A DNA stretch of 14,370 bases from JANWHF01 sp036276235 (GTDB lineage Bacteria > Planctomycetota > Phycisphaerae > Tepidisphaerales > Tepidisphaeraceae), in contig DATBDZ010000285.1 of the NCBI GenBank assembly GCA_036276235.1, positions 1 to 14,370 of the forward strand, written 5' to 3'. Position 1 is the first letter of the stretch, and each line of letters opens with the position of its first letter. The position numbers and the translations under genes are program-made. The notes under the pieces are model-generated. The model was not told the origin of the DNA. It made no database searches and saw only the letters and a program-made list of their open reading frames with translations. This document shows positions 7,344 through 13,155 of the stretch, in pieces.

Positions 7344-7355
7344 GGGAAAATTCCC
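7344..7355. promoter_or_regulatory. Perfect 12-bp palindrome upstream of the sigma gene
   Basis: GGGAAAATTCCC is a perfect dyad located 63 bases upstream of the sigma-factor GTG start, in the only intergenic space ahead of the cluster (7282-7404). Its size and symmetry fit a binding site for a dimeric regulator. No second copy was seen in the window and no -35/-10 pair with normal spacing could be assigned, so it remains a candidate. Confidence 0.3.
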
Positions 7356-7404
7356 AGAATGATCCAGAGCTTTCGGGCGGCAATTTGTCTCGCCGAATTC
7401 ATTC

Positions 7405-8307
7405 TCAGGCAGTCCATCGCCACTCGGCCGATCGGTGTGCGCGCGATGACGGCGCCATCACGATCGTATTGGCAATCACCAGGCGCGCGCCGTTAACGTT
7501 ATCGATGCCGCCGCCGGCGGGGTGGGCGCCGTCGCCGACTGTGATGCTGTTGTCGGTGACGGTGCTGTCGTCGAGCGTGACGATTCCCAGATTTTCGATG
7601 CCCGCGCCGCGGATGTCGCTGCTATTGCCGGAGACAGTGGAGTTGGTGAGGGTGATCGTGCCGAGGTTGTCGATGCCGCCGCCGCGGCCGTAGGTGAACG
7701 TTTCGCCGAAGAGACCGACGGGGGCCATGTTCCCGGAGATCGTCGAGTCATTGATGCTGGCGACGCCGTCGTTGTAGATGCCGGCCCCATTGGCATACAT
7801 CGCGGTGTTGCCGGAGACGGTGCTTTGGTTGAGAGTCAGCACGCCGCTGTTATTGATGCCACCGCCGTACTGGTTCTGGGTCTGGTTAGCGGAAATCACA
7901 CTCCGTGTTATGACGGCGCGGCCGGTGTTGATGATGCCGCCGAACGAGCCTTCATTATTGGAAATGACACTGTTGGTCAGTGTGAGATCGCCGTTGTTGA
8001 ACAGGCCGCCGGTGGAAAAGATTGGGCCGCCGGCGTTGATGTCGCCGCCGTCGGCGATATTGATGTTGGACAAGCGCGCGACGACTCCCCTGCCGATGGT
8101 CATAACATCGCTTTGCTTATTGCCGCTGATGGTGACGCCGGCGGCCGGGCCGGCAAGGGTAATTGCGCCAAATGTATTGCCGCTGAGATTGAGTTCTGTT
8201 CCATTGAGCCGGATAACTTTCGGAGTGGCAAATAGAGAGGGGTCAAACCCGATCGAAATTGGACCCAGGCTCCGGTTGGCGAGATCGATCGCATCGCGCA
8301 AGCTCAC
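7405..8307 (-). CDS. Right-handed beta-helix surface protein, downstream part (frameshifted from the preceding ORF)
   Basis: The 300-residue frame begins VSLRDAIDLANRSLG, which is the CSLREA-like start of planctomycete and chlamydial-type polymorphic beta-helix passengers. In an intact protein this directly follows 'VNTIADRTDPPGSKI', which here sits at the end of the neighbouring frame. The GTG 'start' is therefore probably not a true start. The rest is built of beta-helix rungs with the repeat 'L-T-L-x-x-S-T-V-S-G-N' (GVLTLNQSTVSGNTA, TITLTNSTVSGNSSD, IVTLDDSTVTDNSI) and GGGI(D/N)N turns. The frame ends soon after GARLVIANTIV with an atypical tail (SSRAHRSAEWRWTA), so the C-terminus may also be damaged. 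Such proteins are normally exported and act at the surface in adhesion or carbohydrate binding; no specific ligand can be named. Confidence 0.7.
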   Translation of the reverse strand: MSLRDAIDLANRSLGPISIGFDPSLFATPKVIRLNGTELNLSGNTFGAITLAGPAAGVTISGNKQSDVMTIGRGVVARLSNINIADGGDINAGGPIFSTGGLFNNGDLTLTNSVISNNEGSFGGIINTGRAVITRSVISANQTQNQYGGGINNSGVLTLNQSTVSGNTAMYANGAGIYNDGVASINDSTISGNMAPVGLFGETFTYGRGGGIDNLGTITLTNSTVSGNSSDIRGAGIENLGIVTLDDSTVTDNSITVGDGAHPAGGGIDNVNGARLVIANTIVMAPSSRAHRSAEWRWTA

Positions 8308-9416
8308 AATCTTGCTGCCGGCGGGTCGGTGCGATCGGCGATTGTGTTGACCATCACGCTGAGCAGCTTGGCGGTGGAAACATCGACTGCAACCGTCGCC
8401 AGATTCGAGCGGTCGCCGAAGCGATCGGTCATGGAAATGCTCACCGCTAAGTTACCGCCCGCCGTGAAACGGTGGGTGCGCGATCCGAGTTGGCTTCCAG
8501 CGGTGAGCTTCAACGCCGCGAGCGGTGAGCCATCACCCCAGTCGATACTGACGACAAATGGAGCCGAGCCTGCCGGCGCGGTGAATTCTCCAACGTGTAC
8601 GGAAACCGGTTTTCCTGCCGGCACGTGCTGGGGCGCTGAAGGAGCGACCTGAATCTTCACGGGCGACTGCGTCTGCACCGCGCCGATGTCCAGGGCGCCG
8701 CCGACGGTGCGCGGGAGGCCGCGCTGATCGGCGGTCAATCCATTTGGAAGCACGGTCAGTGAACCCGCGCCAATCGCGGGGCTGCCGGCCAGGGGCGGCC
8801 GCGTCTGCGTGGGGCCGCCGTAGTTTCCCAGCGGCGCAAGGCGCGGGTCGATCGGCGCGAAGCTGTTTCCCACCAAATCTGAGGCAATCCATCCGGTGCT
8901 TCGCTGCCCATTGCCTACCAGATTATGCCCCAGGGAGTTCACGTGCGCCGCGAATGTTGTCACATCGGCCGGAAAGGAATCGAAGGGACCGTCGAAATAG
9001 TCTGCGATGATGGTGTTCGAACAGGTCATCGCAATGCCGGTAAGTTGCGGGGAGAAATAAATCCCGCCATGGGCGTTGTTGGTAATGGTGCTGTCCTGGA
9101 GCGTGAGCACGCCATCACTGTAAATGCCGCCGATGTTGTTGACGGCCGTGTTGCCCGACACGGTGCTATTCCGCAGGGTCAGAACTGACGGCGACCCGCC
9201 ATAGCTATCGATCGCGCCGGCGGTATTGTCGGCAATCGTGCAATCGATAAGCGTGAGCGTACCTTCGTTTTGCACGGCGGCTTCGTCGCCCGAATTGCCG
9301 CCGATGGTGCAATCGACGAGTGTGAGATCAGCGGCGTTGTCGATCGCGCCGGGCGCCTTAAATGGAAGGCCGAAAAAGGTGACATTTTTCGCCCTTTGCG
9401 GATCGCTCGGCAACAC
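8304..9416 (-). CDS. Beta-helix / choice-of-anchor Q / PKD-like surface protein, upstream part (N-terminus missing, frameshifted at its end)
   Basis: The 370-residue frame starts at GTG 9416, but no signal peptide or LEPR-XLL-type leader precedes the first beta-helix rung (AIDNAADLTLVDCTIGGNSG). The frame is closed by a TGA 12 bases further upstream, so the true N-terminus appears lost. Rungs such as EGTLTLIDCTIADNTAG and VLTLQDSTITNNAHGG cover about residues 23-135. Residues about 160-247 match the choice-of-anchor Q segment (SLGHNLVGNG, LAPLGNYGGPTQTRPPLAG, SPAIGAG, DQRGLPRTVGG, LDIGAVQ). Residues about 265-346 form a PKD-like beta-sandwich (FVVSIDWGDGSP, THRFTAGGNLAVSISMTDRF). It ends in VMVNTIADRTDPPAARL, where a one-base shift (near 8317-8325) would restore the reading frame into the next ORF. 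The two ORFs overlap by four bases. Original function was probably a secreted surface protein. Confidence 0.75.
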   Translation of the reverse strand: MLPSDPQRAKNVTFFGLPFKAPGAIDNAADLTLVDCTIGGNSGDEAAVQNEGTLTLIDCTIADNTAGAIDSYGGSPSVLTLRNSTVSGNTAVNNIGGIYSDGVLTLQDSTITNNAHGGIYFSPQLTGIAMTCSNTIIADYFDGPFDSFPADVTTFAAHVNSLGHNLVGNGQRSTGWIASDLVGNSFAPIDPRLAPLGNYGGPTQTRPPLAGSPAIGAGSLTVLPNGLTADQRGLPRTVGGALDIGAVQTQSPVKIQVAPSAPQHVPAGKPVSVHVGEFTAPAGSAPFVVSIDWGDGSPLAALKLTAGSQLGSRTHRFTAGGNLAVSISMTDRFGDRSNLATVAVDVSTAKLLSVMVNTIADRTDPPAARL

Positions 9417-9490
9417 GAGAACCGTTCACCACGCCGTGTACGAGCCTCAGGCGAGGGCACGGATTCTCCTCGCGCCGCGAGCCTCATACG

Positions 9491-10351
9491 CTATTTGATT
9501 CCCGATGGTTCCTCGATTTTCTCAAACCCCAGCTTAACCAGCACTTCCCCTGCCGCCGGCTCGTCGATCCAATCGACGTGGCCGTCGGCGTAGAGAATGT
9601 TCATGCCGTCACCGTCATGGTTTGCGGGCAACTCGAGCGCGAGAATCGCATCTTTGTCCAGGGGCGTTGATTTGCCTTTACCGTAGTAGATGTAGGAGCA
9701 ATGAGCCGAGTTCGCGAGATGCGCGGCCTGCTCGCCCGGTGTTTGTCCCGGCGCACGCTCATCGTTTGATGCGGGGCAAATCAGTACGTCAGGCGTAATG
9801 TATTCACGCGCCACGAGCACCGAGAGGTCATCGGGCAATTTCCCCTGATCGTCCTGGGCGTACATGGAGAGCGCCATTCCGATGAGTCTCAAGTTCGAAG
9901 CACACCTGATGCGGCGGGCCCGCACGCTCCCGCGTTTGTACAAGGGTTCCTGGGACCGCATGAACCATGTCGTCTGGTGAATCGCCCCGATGACGGACAT
10001 CCCTGAAACAAACATCAGCAGCACGATGGCAAAGCCGCTCAAAGTCCAGCGCCACTTCCAGCTTGTTTGCGGAACATTCGCGTCTGTGCGCGTCGCGCGC
10101 ACCTCCCGATAGAGCCATCGCAGGAACAGTTGTGATCCGACGATAAGTAGAAACGCGTATACAGCAGCGCTTCCGATCAAATCCCAGCGAAAATGAACCT
10201 GCCTCGCCGTGCGCGAGATGAAGGTTATCCACCCGAACAACAGCTCCATCGGCATTTCAACTGGCACCGGGAAGCCCAGGCACGCCGCGATGTTGTAGAG
10301 GACAAACGCGACGACGAGAATCGCAAGAACTCTTTTGCGTCTTCGTGTCAC
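9491..10351 (-). CDS. Three-helix membrane protein with DUF1559/pseudopilin-like periplasmic head (copy A)
   Basis: The start is set at GTG 10351, overlapping the TGA of the upstream gene (GTGA), with an AGGGGG box about ten bases before it; the product has 286 residues. The N-terminus is basic (TRRRKR) and is followed by membrane helices at about 8-29, 58-80 and 102-124. The head begins with RIRCASNLRLIGMALSMYA (148-165) and continues through KLPDDLSVLV, VLICPASND, CSYIYYGKG and ends NILYADGHVDWI (251-262). This order (Cys-Ala-Ser-Asn-Leu, P-x-x-L, C-P, DGHV) is that of the C-terminal half of planctomycete DUF1559/H-X9-DG-type pseudopilin-like proteins, but the type IV prepilin leader is missing. 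The positive-inside rule places the head outside the cytoplasm. Conserved C150 and C192 could pair. It shares its head with the genes at 12352 and 13156. Confidence 0.75.
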   Translation of the reverse strand: MTRRRKRVLAILVVAFVLYNIAACLGFPVPVEMPMELLFGWITFISRTARQVHFRWDLIGSAAVYAFLLIVGSQLFLRWLYREVRATRTDANVPQTSWKWRWTLSGFAIVLLMFVSGMSVIGAIHQTTWFMRSQEPLYKRGSVRARRIRCASNLRLIGMALSMYAQDDQGKLPDDLSVLVAREYITPDVLICPASNDERAPGQTPGEQAAHLANSAHCSYIYYGKGKSTPLDKDAILALELPANHDGDGMNILYADGHVDWIDEPAAGEVLVKLGFEKIEEPSGIK

Positions 10352-10731
10352 TTGGGCGGTTCCCCCTTGAGACGATACGTCGCCCCATGATGCTCCCATG
10401 CGCCCGGCGTCATCAGCTCGCGCGCTCCGGAAATCATCGTCAACACCACCATGAAAAGCATCCCCCACAAAAACGTCAGCCCGAGCGATTTGCCATAGCT
10501 CAAGCGCGGCAGCCCTGCAAAACTGCTGCGCAATCCGTTCCAGATCCACTGAATCAGTTTGGCCGAGCCAAAGAAGAGCAGGAGAAAGAACGAAATCGTT
10601 TCAATCCGCATGCGCGGCACATCGCGCAAAACAAATGGCGCGGGCATTCCGCCGTACGCGCAGCACGGAAATACAAACATCAACAATGTAAAGACGAGGA
10701 AATGTGAACGGCGCCCTTTGAGCATTTGCAT
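10348..10731 (-). CDS. Small membrane protein, unknown function, coupled to copy A
   Basis: The 127-residue product starts at ATG 10731; an in-frame TTG at 10758 is the alternative and would add nine residues. It contains a hydrophobic N-terminal segment (HFLVFTLLMFVFPCCAYGG) that may be a signal peptide or first helix, a second helix (IETISFFLLLFFGSAKLIQW) and a third (KSLGLTFLWGMLFMVVLTM) followed by ISGARELMTPGAWE. I have an impression of having met the 'SGARELMTPGAW' motif in planctomycete hypothetical proteins but cannot name a family. Its stop codon overlaps the start of the DUF1559-like gene, so the two are almost certainly co-translated and probably interact in the membrane. A GC-rich hairpin covers the space just before the ATG. 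Confidence 0.6.
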   Translation of the reverse strand: MQMLKGRRSHFLVFTLLMFVFPCCAYGGMPAPFVLRDVPRMRIETISFFLLLFFGSAKLIQWIWNGLRSSFAGLPRLSYGKSLGLTFLWGMLFMVVLTMISGARELMTPGAWEHHGATYRLKGEPPK

Positions 10732-10732
10732 G

Positions 10733-10749
10733 GGCGAGCCCCGCTCGCC
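10733..10749 (-). other. GC-rich hairpin directly before the ATG of the small membrane gene
   Basis: GGCGAGC (10733-10739) and GCTCGCC (10743-10749) form a perfect 7-bp stem with a three-base loop. On the minus-strand mRNA it ends one base before ATG 10731, where the ribosome must bind. Either translation actually starts at TTG 10758, or the hairpin lowers or regulates initiation. There is no U-tract for termination. Confidence 0.4.
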
Positions 10750-10760
10750 GGTTGACAACA

Positions 10761-10766
10761 GTTATA
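10761..10766 (-). promoter_or_regulatory. Possible -10 element for the small membrane gene / copy A pair
   Basis: On the minus strand TATAAC lies about 30 bases before ATG 10731. A partial -35 match, TTGCGA, sits upstream with a long 19-base spacer. It is in the right place, within the divergent intergenic region (10732-10873), but the match is weak. Confidence 0.3.
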
Positions 10767-10859
10767 CGCAGCTTCCCCCGAATGGTCGCAATAATTCGAA
10801 TCTCTCCTCCCTAAGCCGCTTGCCGGCTTCGCGCTTTACCCTCGCGCCACAATCTCCCA

Positions 10860-10865
10860 TATAAT
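10860..10865 (+). promoter_or_regulatory. Consensus -10 box placed for leaderless transcription of the sigma-like gene
   Basis: TATAAT at 10860-10865 is a perfect -10 hexamer. Only eight bases separate it from GTG 10874, so transcription would begin at or next to the start codon. There is no purine-rich ribosome-binding box in the intervening CCACCCCA. A weak TTTACC (10835-10840) is the only -35 candidate, with a 19-base spacer. Together these suggest a leaderless mRNA. Confidence 0.5.
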
Positions 10866-10873
10866 CCACCCCA

Positions 10874-11620
10874 GTGGCGGTTTCCGACGACATTCTTGAG
10901 CGGGCGCGCAAGCTCAATCGCGAAGCCGCGCAGGTCGTGCTGACCGAATCCTACACCGCAGTCTGGCGGCTCTCTCATGCGATCGTCGGCAAACAAGCCG
11001 CAGCCCGCAAGGTCGTCGATAAGGTGCTGCAAACGAGCCTGAAGGTCATGCCCAAATGGCGGCCGGCGCTGGCGCCGACCAACTGGTTTCATCATCACAC
11101 CTTGCTGAACAGCCGACTGGCGGCTGATCCACCGCCGCCGCTGAAGGAGGATTTGCTGGTGACCAACGCCGCCGATCCGACGCCGCAGTATCTGGCGTTT
11201 GTCGGCGCATTGCGCAAGCTGCCAATCCAGCAGCGCGAGGCATTGATCCTCAGCCACGGCGAAAAGATGAGCGAGCGCCAGCTCGGCGTGGCGATGGATA
11301 ACTCAACCACCGCCGCCGCCAATCATCTCCGCGCCGCCAAACAAAGCCTGGATGAAGTCACCGGCGGCGACTGCAAGCCGCTGCTGGAGCAGATGGCGGT
11401 GGCGTATGAAAAGCTCGGCCCCAGCGAGAGCACGGTCGTCCCGTACATTCGGCGGCAGATCGAGAACGCAATTTGGCGTCGCCGCATGCGCCGATTGATC
11501 CGCAGACTGTTCATTCTCGCGCTGCTGAGCGCGCTGGCGTATGAAGCCTGGCTGAATCGCGAGCAGTTGATTCAGACCTATCATTCGATCGTGGATTGGT
11601 ACAAGGCGTATTGGAAGTGA
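10874..11620 (+). CDS. Sigma-70/ECF-like protein with C-terminal membrane anchor
   Basis: The 248-residue protein starts at GTG 10874. Residues about 20-80 resemble sigma region 2 (ESYTAVWRLSHAIVGKQAAARKVVDKV, here only the pattern is cited: a two-helix core-binding segment, then LQTSLKVMPKW). Residues about 104-160 resemble region 4 with a helix-turn-helix: ALRKLPIQQREALILSHGE, then MSERQLGVAMDNSTTAAANH and LRAAKQSL. Region 2.3/2.4 residues are poorly conserved. After a spacer, a highly basic stretch (WRRRMRRLIRR, 201-211) leads into one hydrophobic helix (about 212-227) and a short tail (NREQLIQTYHSIVDWYKAYWK). By the positive-inside rule the sigma-like part is cytoplasmic and tethered to the membrane. 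It could be a sigma factor carrying its own anchor, or a decoy that binds polymerase or DNA. It is divergent from the copy A pair and alone in its transcript. Confidence 0.7.
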   Translation: MAVSDDILERARKLNREAAQVVLTESYTAVWRLSHAIVGKQAAARKVVDKVLQTSLKVMPKWRPALAPTNWFHHHTLLNSRLAADPPPPLKEDLLVTNAADPTPQYLAFVGALRKLPIQQREALILSHGEKMSERQLGVAMDNSTTAAANHLRAAKQSLDEVTGGDCKPLLEQMAVAYEKLGPSESTVVPYIRRQIENAIWRRRMRRLIRRLFILALLSALAYEAWLNREQLIQTYHSIVDWYKAYWK

Positions 11621-11644
11621 GCGTGGTCGAGAATTATTTTCGTA

Positions 11645-11665
11645 GCACGGCTTTTCAAGCCGTGC
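11645..11665. repeat. Perfect 9-bp stem palindrome (GCACGGCTT...AAGCCGTGC)
   Basis: GCACGGCTT (11645-11653) and AAGCCGTGC (11657-11665) pair perfectly around a three-base loop, 25 bases after the stop of the sigma-like gene. It could act in termination, although no U-tract follows. Very similar 'GCACGGCTTTCCAGCCGTGC'-type palindromes are, as far as I recall, dispersed intergenic elements in planctomycetes and related phyla, so a REP-like repeat is the preferred reading. Only one copy is present in this window. The rest of the gap 11666-11774 shows nothing clear. Confidence 0.5.
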
Positions 11666-11774
11666 GAGCGATGTGATATGTCTAAACACCTGCGGATCGA
11701 AACGTTTGCGTCGATTGACGTCGCTGACATGGGTTGAAAACTCATGCCACGGATAGCTTGATGATCTTCCCTTT

Positions 11775-12350
11775 ATGATCCTCTCCATATTCCTTTATCT
11801 GCTTCTGGCAGCCATTCTTGTTGTGGGCTTGTACATCAACCTCGTGAACGCACCGGGCTTGTGGGTGATGGTCGCCGCGACGATTGGCTTCGCATTGCTG
11901 ACGCATTTCAGATTCGTCGGCCTTTACACAATCTGCGCGATTGTCGTGCTCGCGGGCATCGCCGAAGTGATTGATTTTCTCGCCTCCGGCGCGGCGGCGA
12001 AAAAGGTCGGCGCCAGCAAAGCCGGAATCATCGGCGCCATCATCGGCGGAATTTTCGGCGCGATCTTTCTGACGGTAGCAGTCCCCGTGATCGGAACAAT
12101 CCTCGGCGTCTGCCTGGGCACGTTTTTCGGTGCGCTGGTCGGCGAAATCTTCGTCGGCTCAGATCTAGGCAATTCGCTGCGCGTTGGCGTCGGCGCAGTG
12201 AAAGGAAGATTGCTGGGCCTTTTCACCAAGCTGCTGTTTGGCTGCATTATTCTGGGTTTGGTGCTGATCATGGCGCTGCCGCTGCCGTGGCGGAACAAGG
12301 CCGCAGCGCGATCCCTCCCGCCGGCACCGGCGACGACATTGCCGCACTAG
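11775..12350 (+). CDS. DUF456 family integral membrane protein
   Basis: The 191-residue protein is almost entirely hydrophobic, with about five to six membrane helices. The family pattern is visible: an N-terminal pair of helices (ILSIFLYLLLAAILVVGLY, then NAPGLWVMVAATIGFALLTH), a helix ending AGIAEVIDFLASGAAAKKVG, the glycine-rich signature SKAGIIGAIIGGIFGAIF and GTILGVCLGTFFGALVGEIF, and a final helix near the C-terminus. This is the layout of DUF456, a widespread membrane family of unknown function with glycine-zipper-like helices. ATG 11775 is the start because an in-frame stop lies 24 bases upstream; no Shine-Dalgarno box is visible. The tail (PPAPATTLPH) is short and polar. Its stop codon is one base away from that of the convergent gene. 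Confidence 0.85.
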   Translation: MILSIFLYLLLAAILVVGLYINLVNAPGLWVMVAATIGFALLTHFRFVGLYTICAIVVLAGIAEVIDFLASGAAAKKVGASKAGIIGAIIGGIFGAIFLTVAVPVIGTILGVCLGTFFGALVGEIFVGSDLGNSLRVGVGAVKGRLLGLFTKLLFGCIILGLVLIMALPLPWRNKAAARSLPPAPATTLPH

Positions 12351-12351
12351 C

Positions 12352-13104
12352 TCACGGTTGCCGCCGCGTTGTCGGCTGTGTGCTCGCGGCCAGCCGCTGT
12401 TTCATTTCAGCTACGCGCGCGGCAAGATTTGCAGAGCCGATCAACCATTCGACATGTCCATCGCCGCCCAGGATGTTGCCGCCGTTTCCTTCGTTGGGCT
12501 GCCGCTCATAGGCGAGAATGTCTCCTGAGCCGAAGTCGGCCAGATGATGCCCAGCGCCCAGATATGCGTACGAGTTATGGCCCGGCCGCGCCAGCTCAAT
12601 CGCCAGCGGCTCAGACTTTCCCGTGGCGATCGTGTCCTTGCTTTCAGGGCAGACAAGATTCTCCGGCACCAGATCCCCCGACAATGCAAGCTCCTCAATC
12701 GACGACGGCAGCCGGTCTTGATGCGCTTGAGCGTACAGAATCATCGCCAGGCCGATCTGCCGCAGATTTGAAGCACACGGCACGCGATTCGACGACGCAC
12801 GGGCATATTGCAACATGGCGTTGAGCCCAAGCGCGCCGAACGCAATTAAATGGAGCGAAAACACCAGGGAAATACGTTCGCGACGAAAAAGCAGAACCCC
12901 ATTCATCATCAGCAGAATCGCCAGGAGCAGCAAAATCGCGGTTGTGAGCATCACGCCGTTGCCTTCGCCCTTGCCGGTCGCATGCGCGAACGTGAATCCG
13001 ATGAGGCCGGCTACTGTTGCCGCGATGCAACTGGCGACGCCCAAAAAATTGAGCGGCCTACGCCGCCGGTCGCCTGGCAGATCAGCATCGGGTGTTGACG
13101 TCAT
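12352..13104 (-). CDS. Three-helix membrane protein with DUF1559/pseudopilin-like periplasmic head (copy B)
   Basis: The start is set at ATG 13104 (250 residues) because AAGG lies six bases upstream; ATG 13131 is an alternative without such a box. After a basic N-terminus (GDRRRRPLN) there are helices at about 19-40, 53-73 and 79-98, with the loop HATGKGEGNG between the first two. The head starts RVPCASNLRQIGLAMILYA (107-125), followed by RLPSSIEELAL, LVCPESKDTIATG, NSYAYLGAG, ILAYERQPNE and ILGGDGHVEWL (211-221), then a helical tail (AARVAEMKQRLAAS). It is strikingly like copy C in both the membrane part and head, and like copy A in the head only. The third cysteine seen in A and C (HCSY) is replaced here by asparagine (HNSY). 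It lies 51 bases downstream of copy C in the same direction. Confidence 0.8.
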   Translation of the reverse strand: MTSTPDADLPGDRRRRPLNFLGVASCIAATVAGLIGFTFAHATGKGEGNGVMLTTAILLLLAILLMMNGVLLFRRERISLVFSLHLIAFGALGLNAMLQYARASSNRVPCASNLRQIGLAMILYAQAHQDRLPSSIEELALSGDLVPENLVCPESKDTIATGKSEPLAIELARPGHNSYAYLGAGHHLADFGSGDILAYERQPNEGNGGNILGGDGHVEWLIGSANLAARVAEMKQRLAASTQPTTRRQP

Positions 13105-13155
13105 CGTGAGCCTTGCAAAGCCGCCCGACATAAGTGTAGTTGCCCACCGGGATGA

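Noticed and set aside
7522..8235. Plus-strand open frame of 237 codons, Asp/Val/Gly/Ala-rich repeats
   Set aside because: The repetitiveness is the mirror image of the beta-helix rungs on the minus strand; no independent motif or start signal.
8304..8307. Four-base stop/start overlap of the two beta-helix frames read as translational coupling of two genes
   Set aside because: The sequence on both sides is one continuous family motif, so a one-base indel explains it better than two genes.
9179..9487. Minus-strand frame from ATG 9487 with a GAGGAGA-like box downstream, considered as the missing N-terminus of the beta-helix protein
   Set aside because: The encoded sequence is arginine/serine-rich without a signal peptide or LEPR-XLL motif, and after the junction the beta-helix sequence is in a different frame.
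9491..10549. Longer version of copy A starting 66 codons upstream of GTG 10351
   Set aside because: The extra part overlaps the small membrane gene out of frame over nearly 200 bases and shows no family resemblance; GTG 10351 overlaps the upstream stop as expected for coupled genes.
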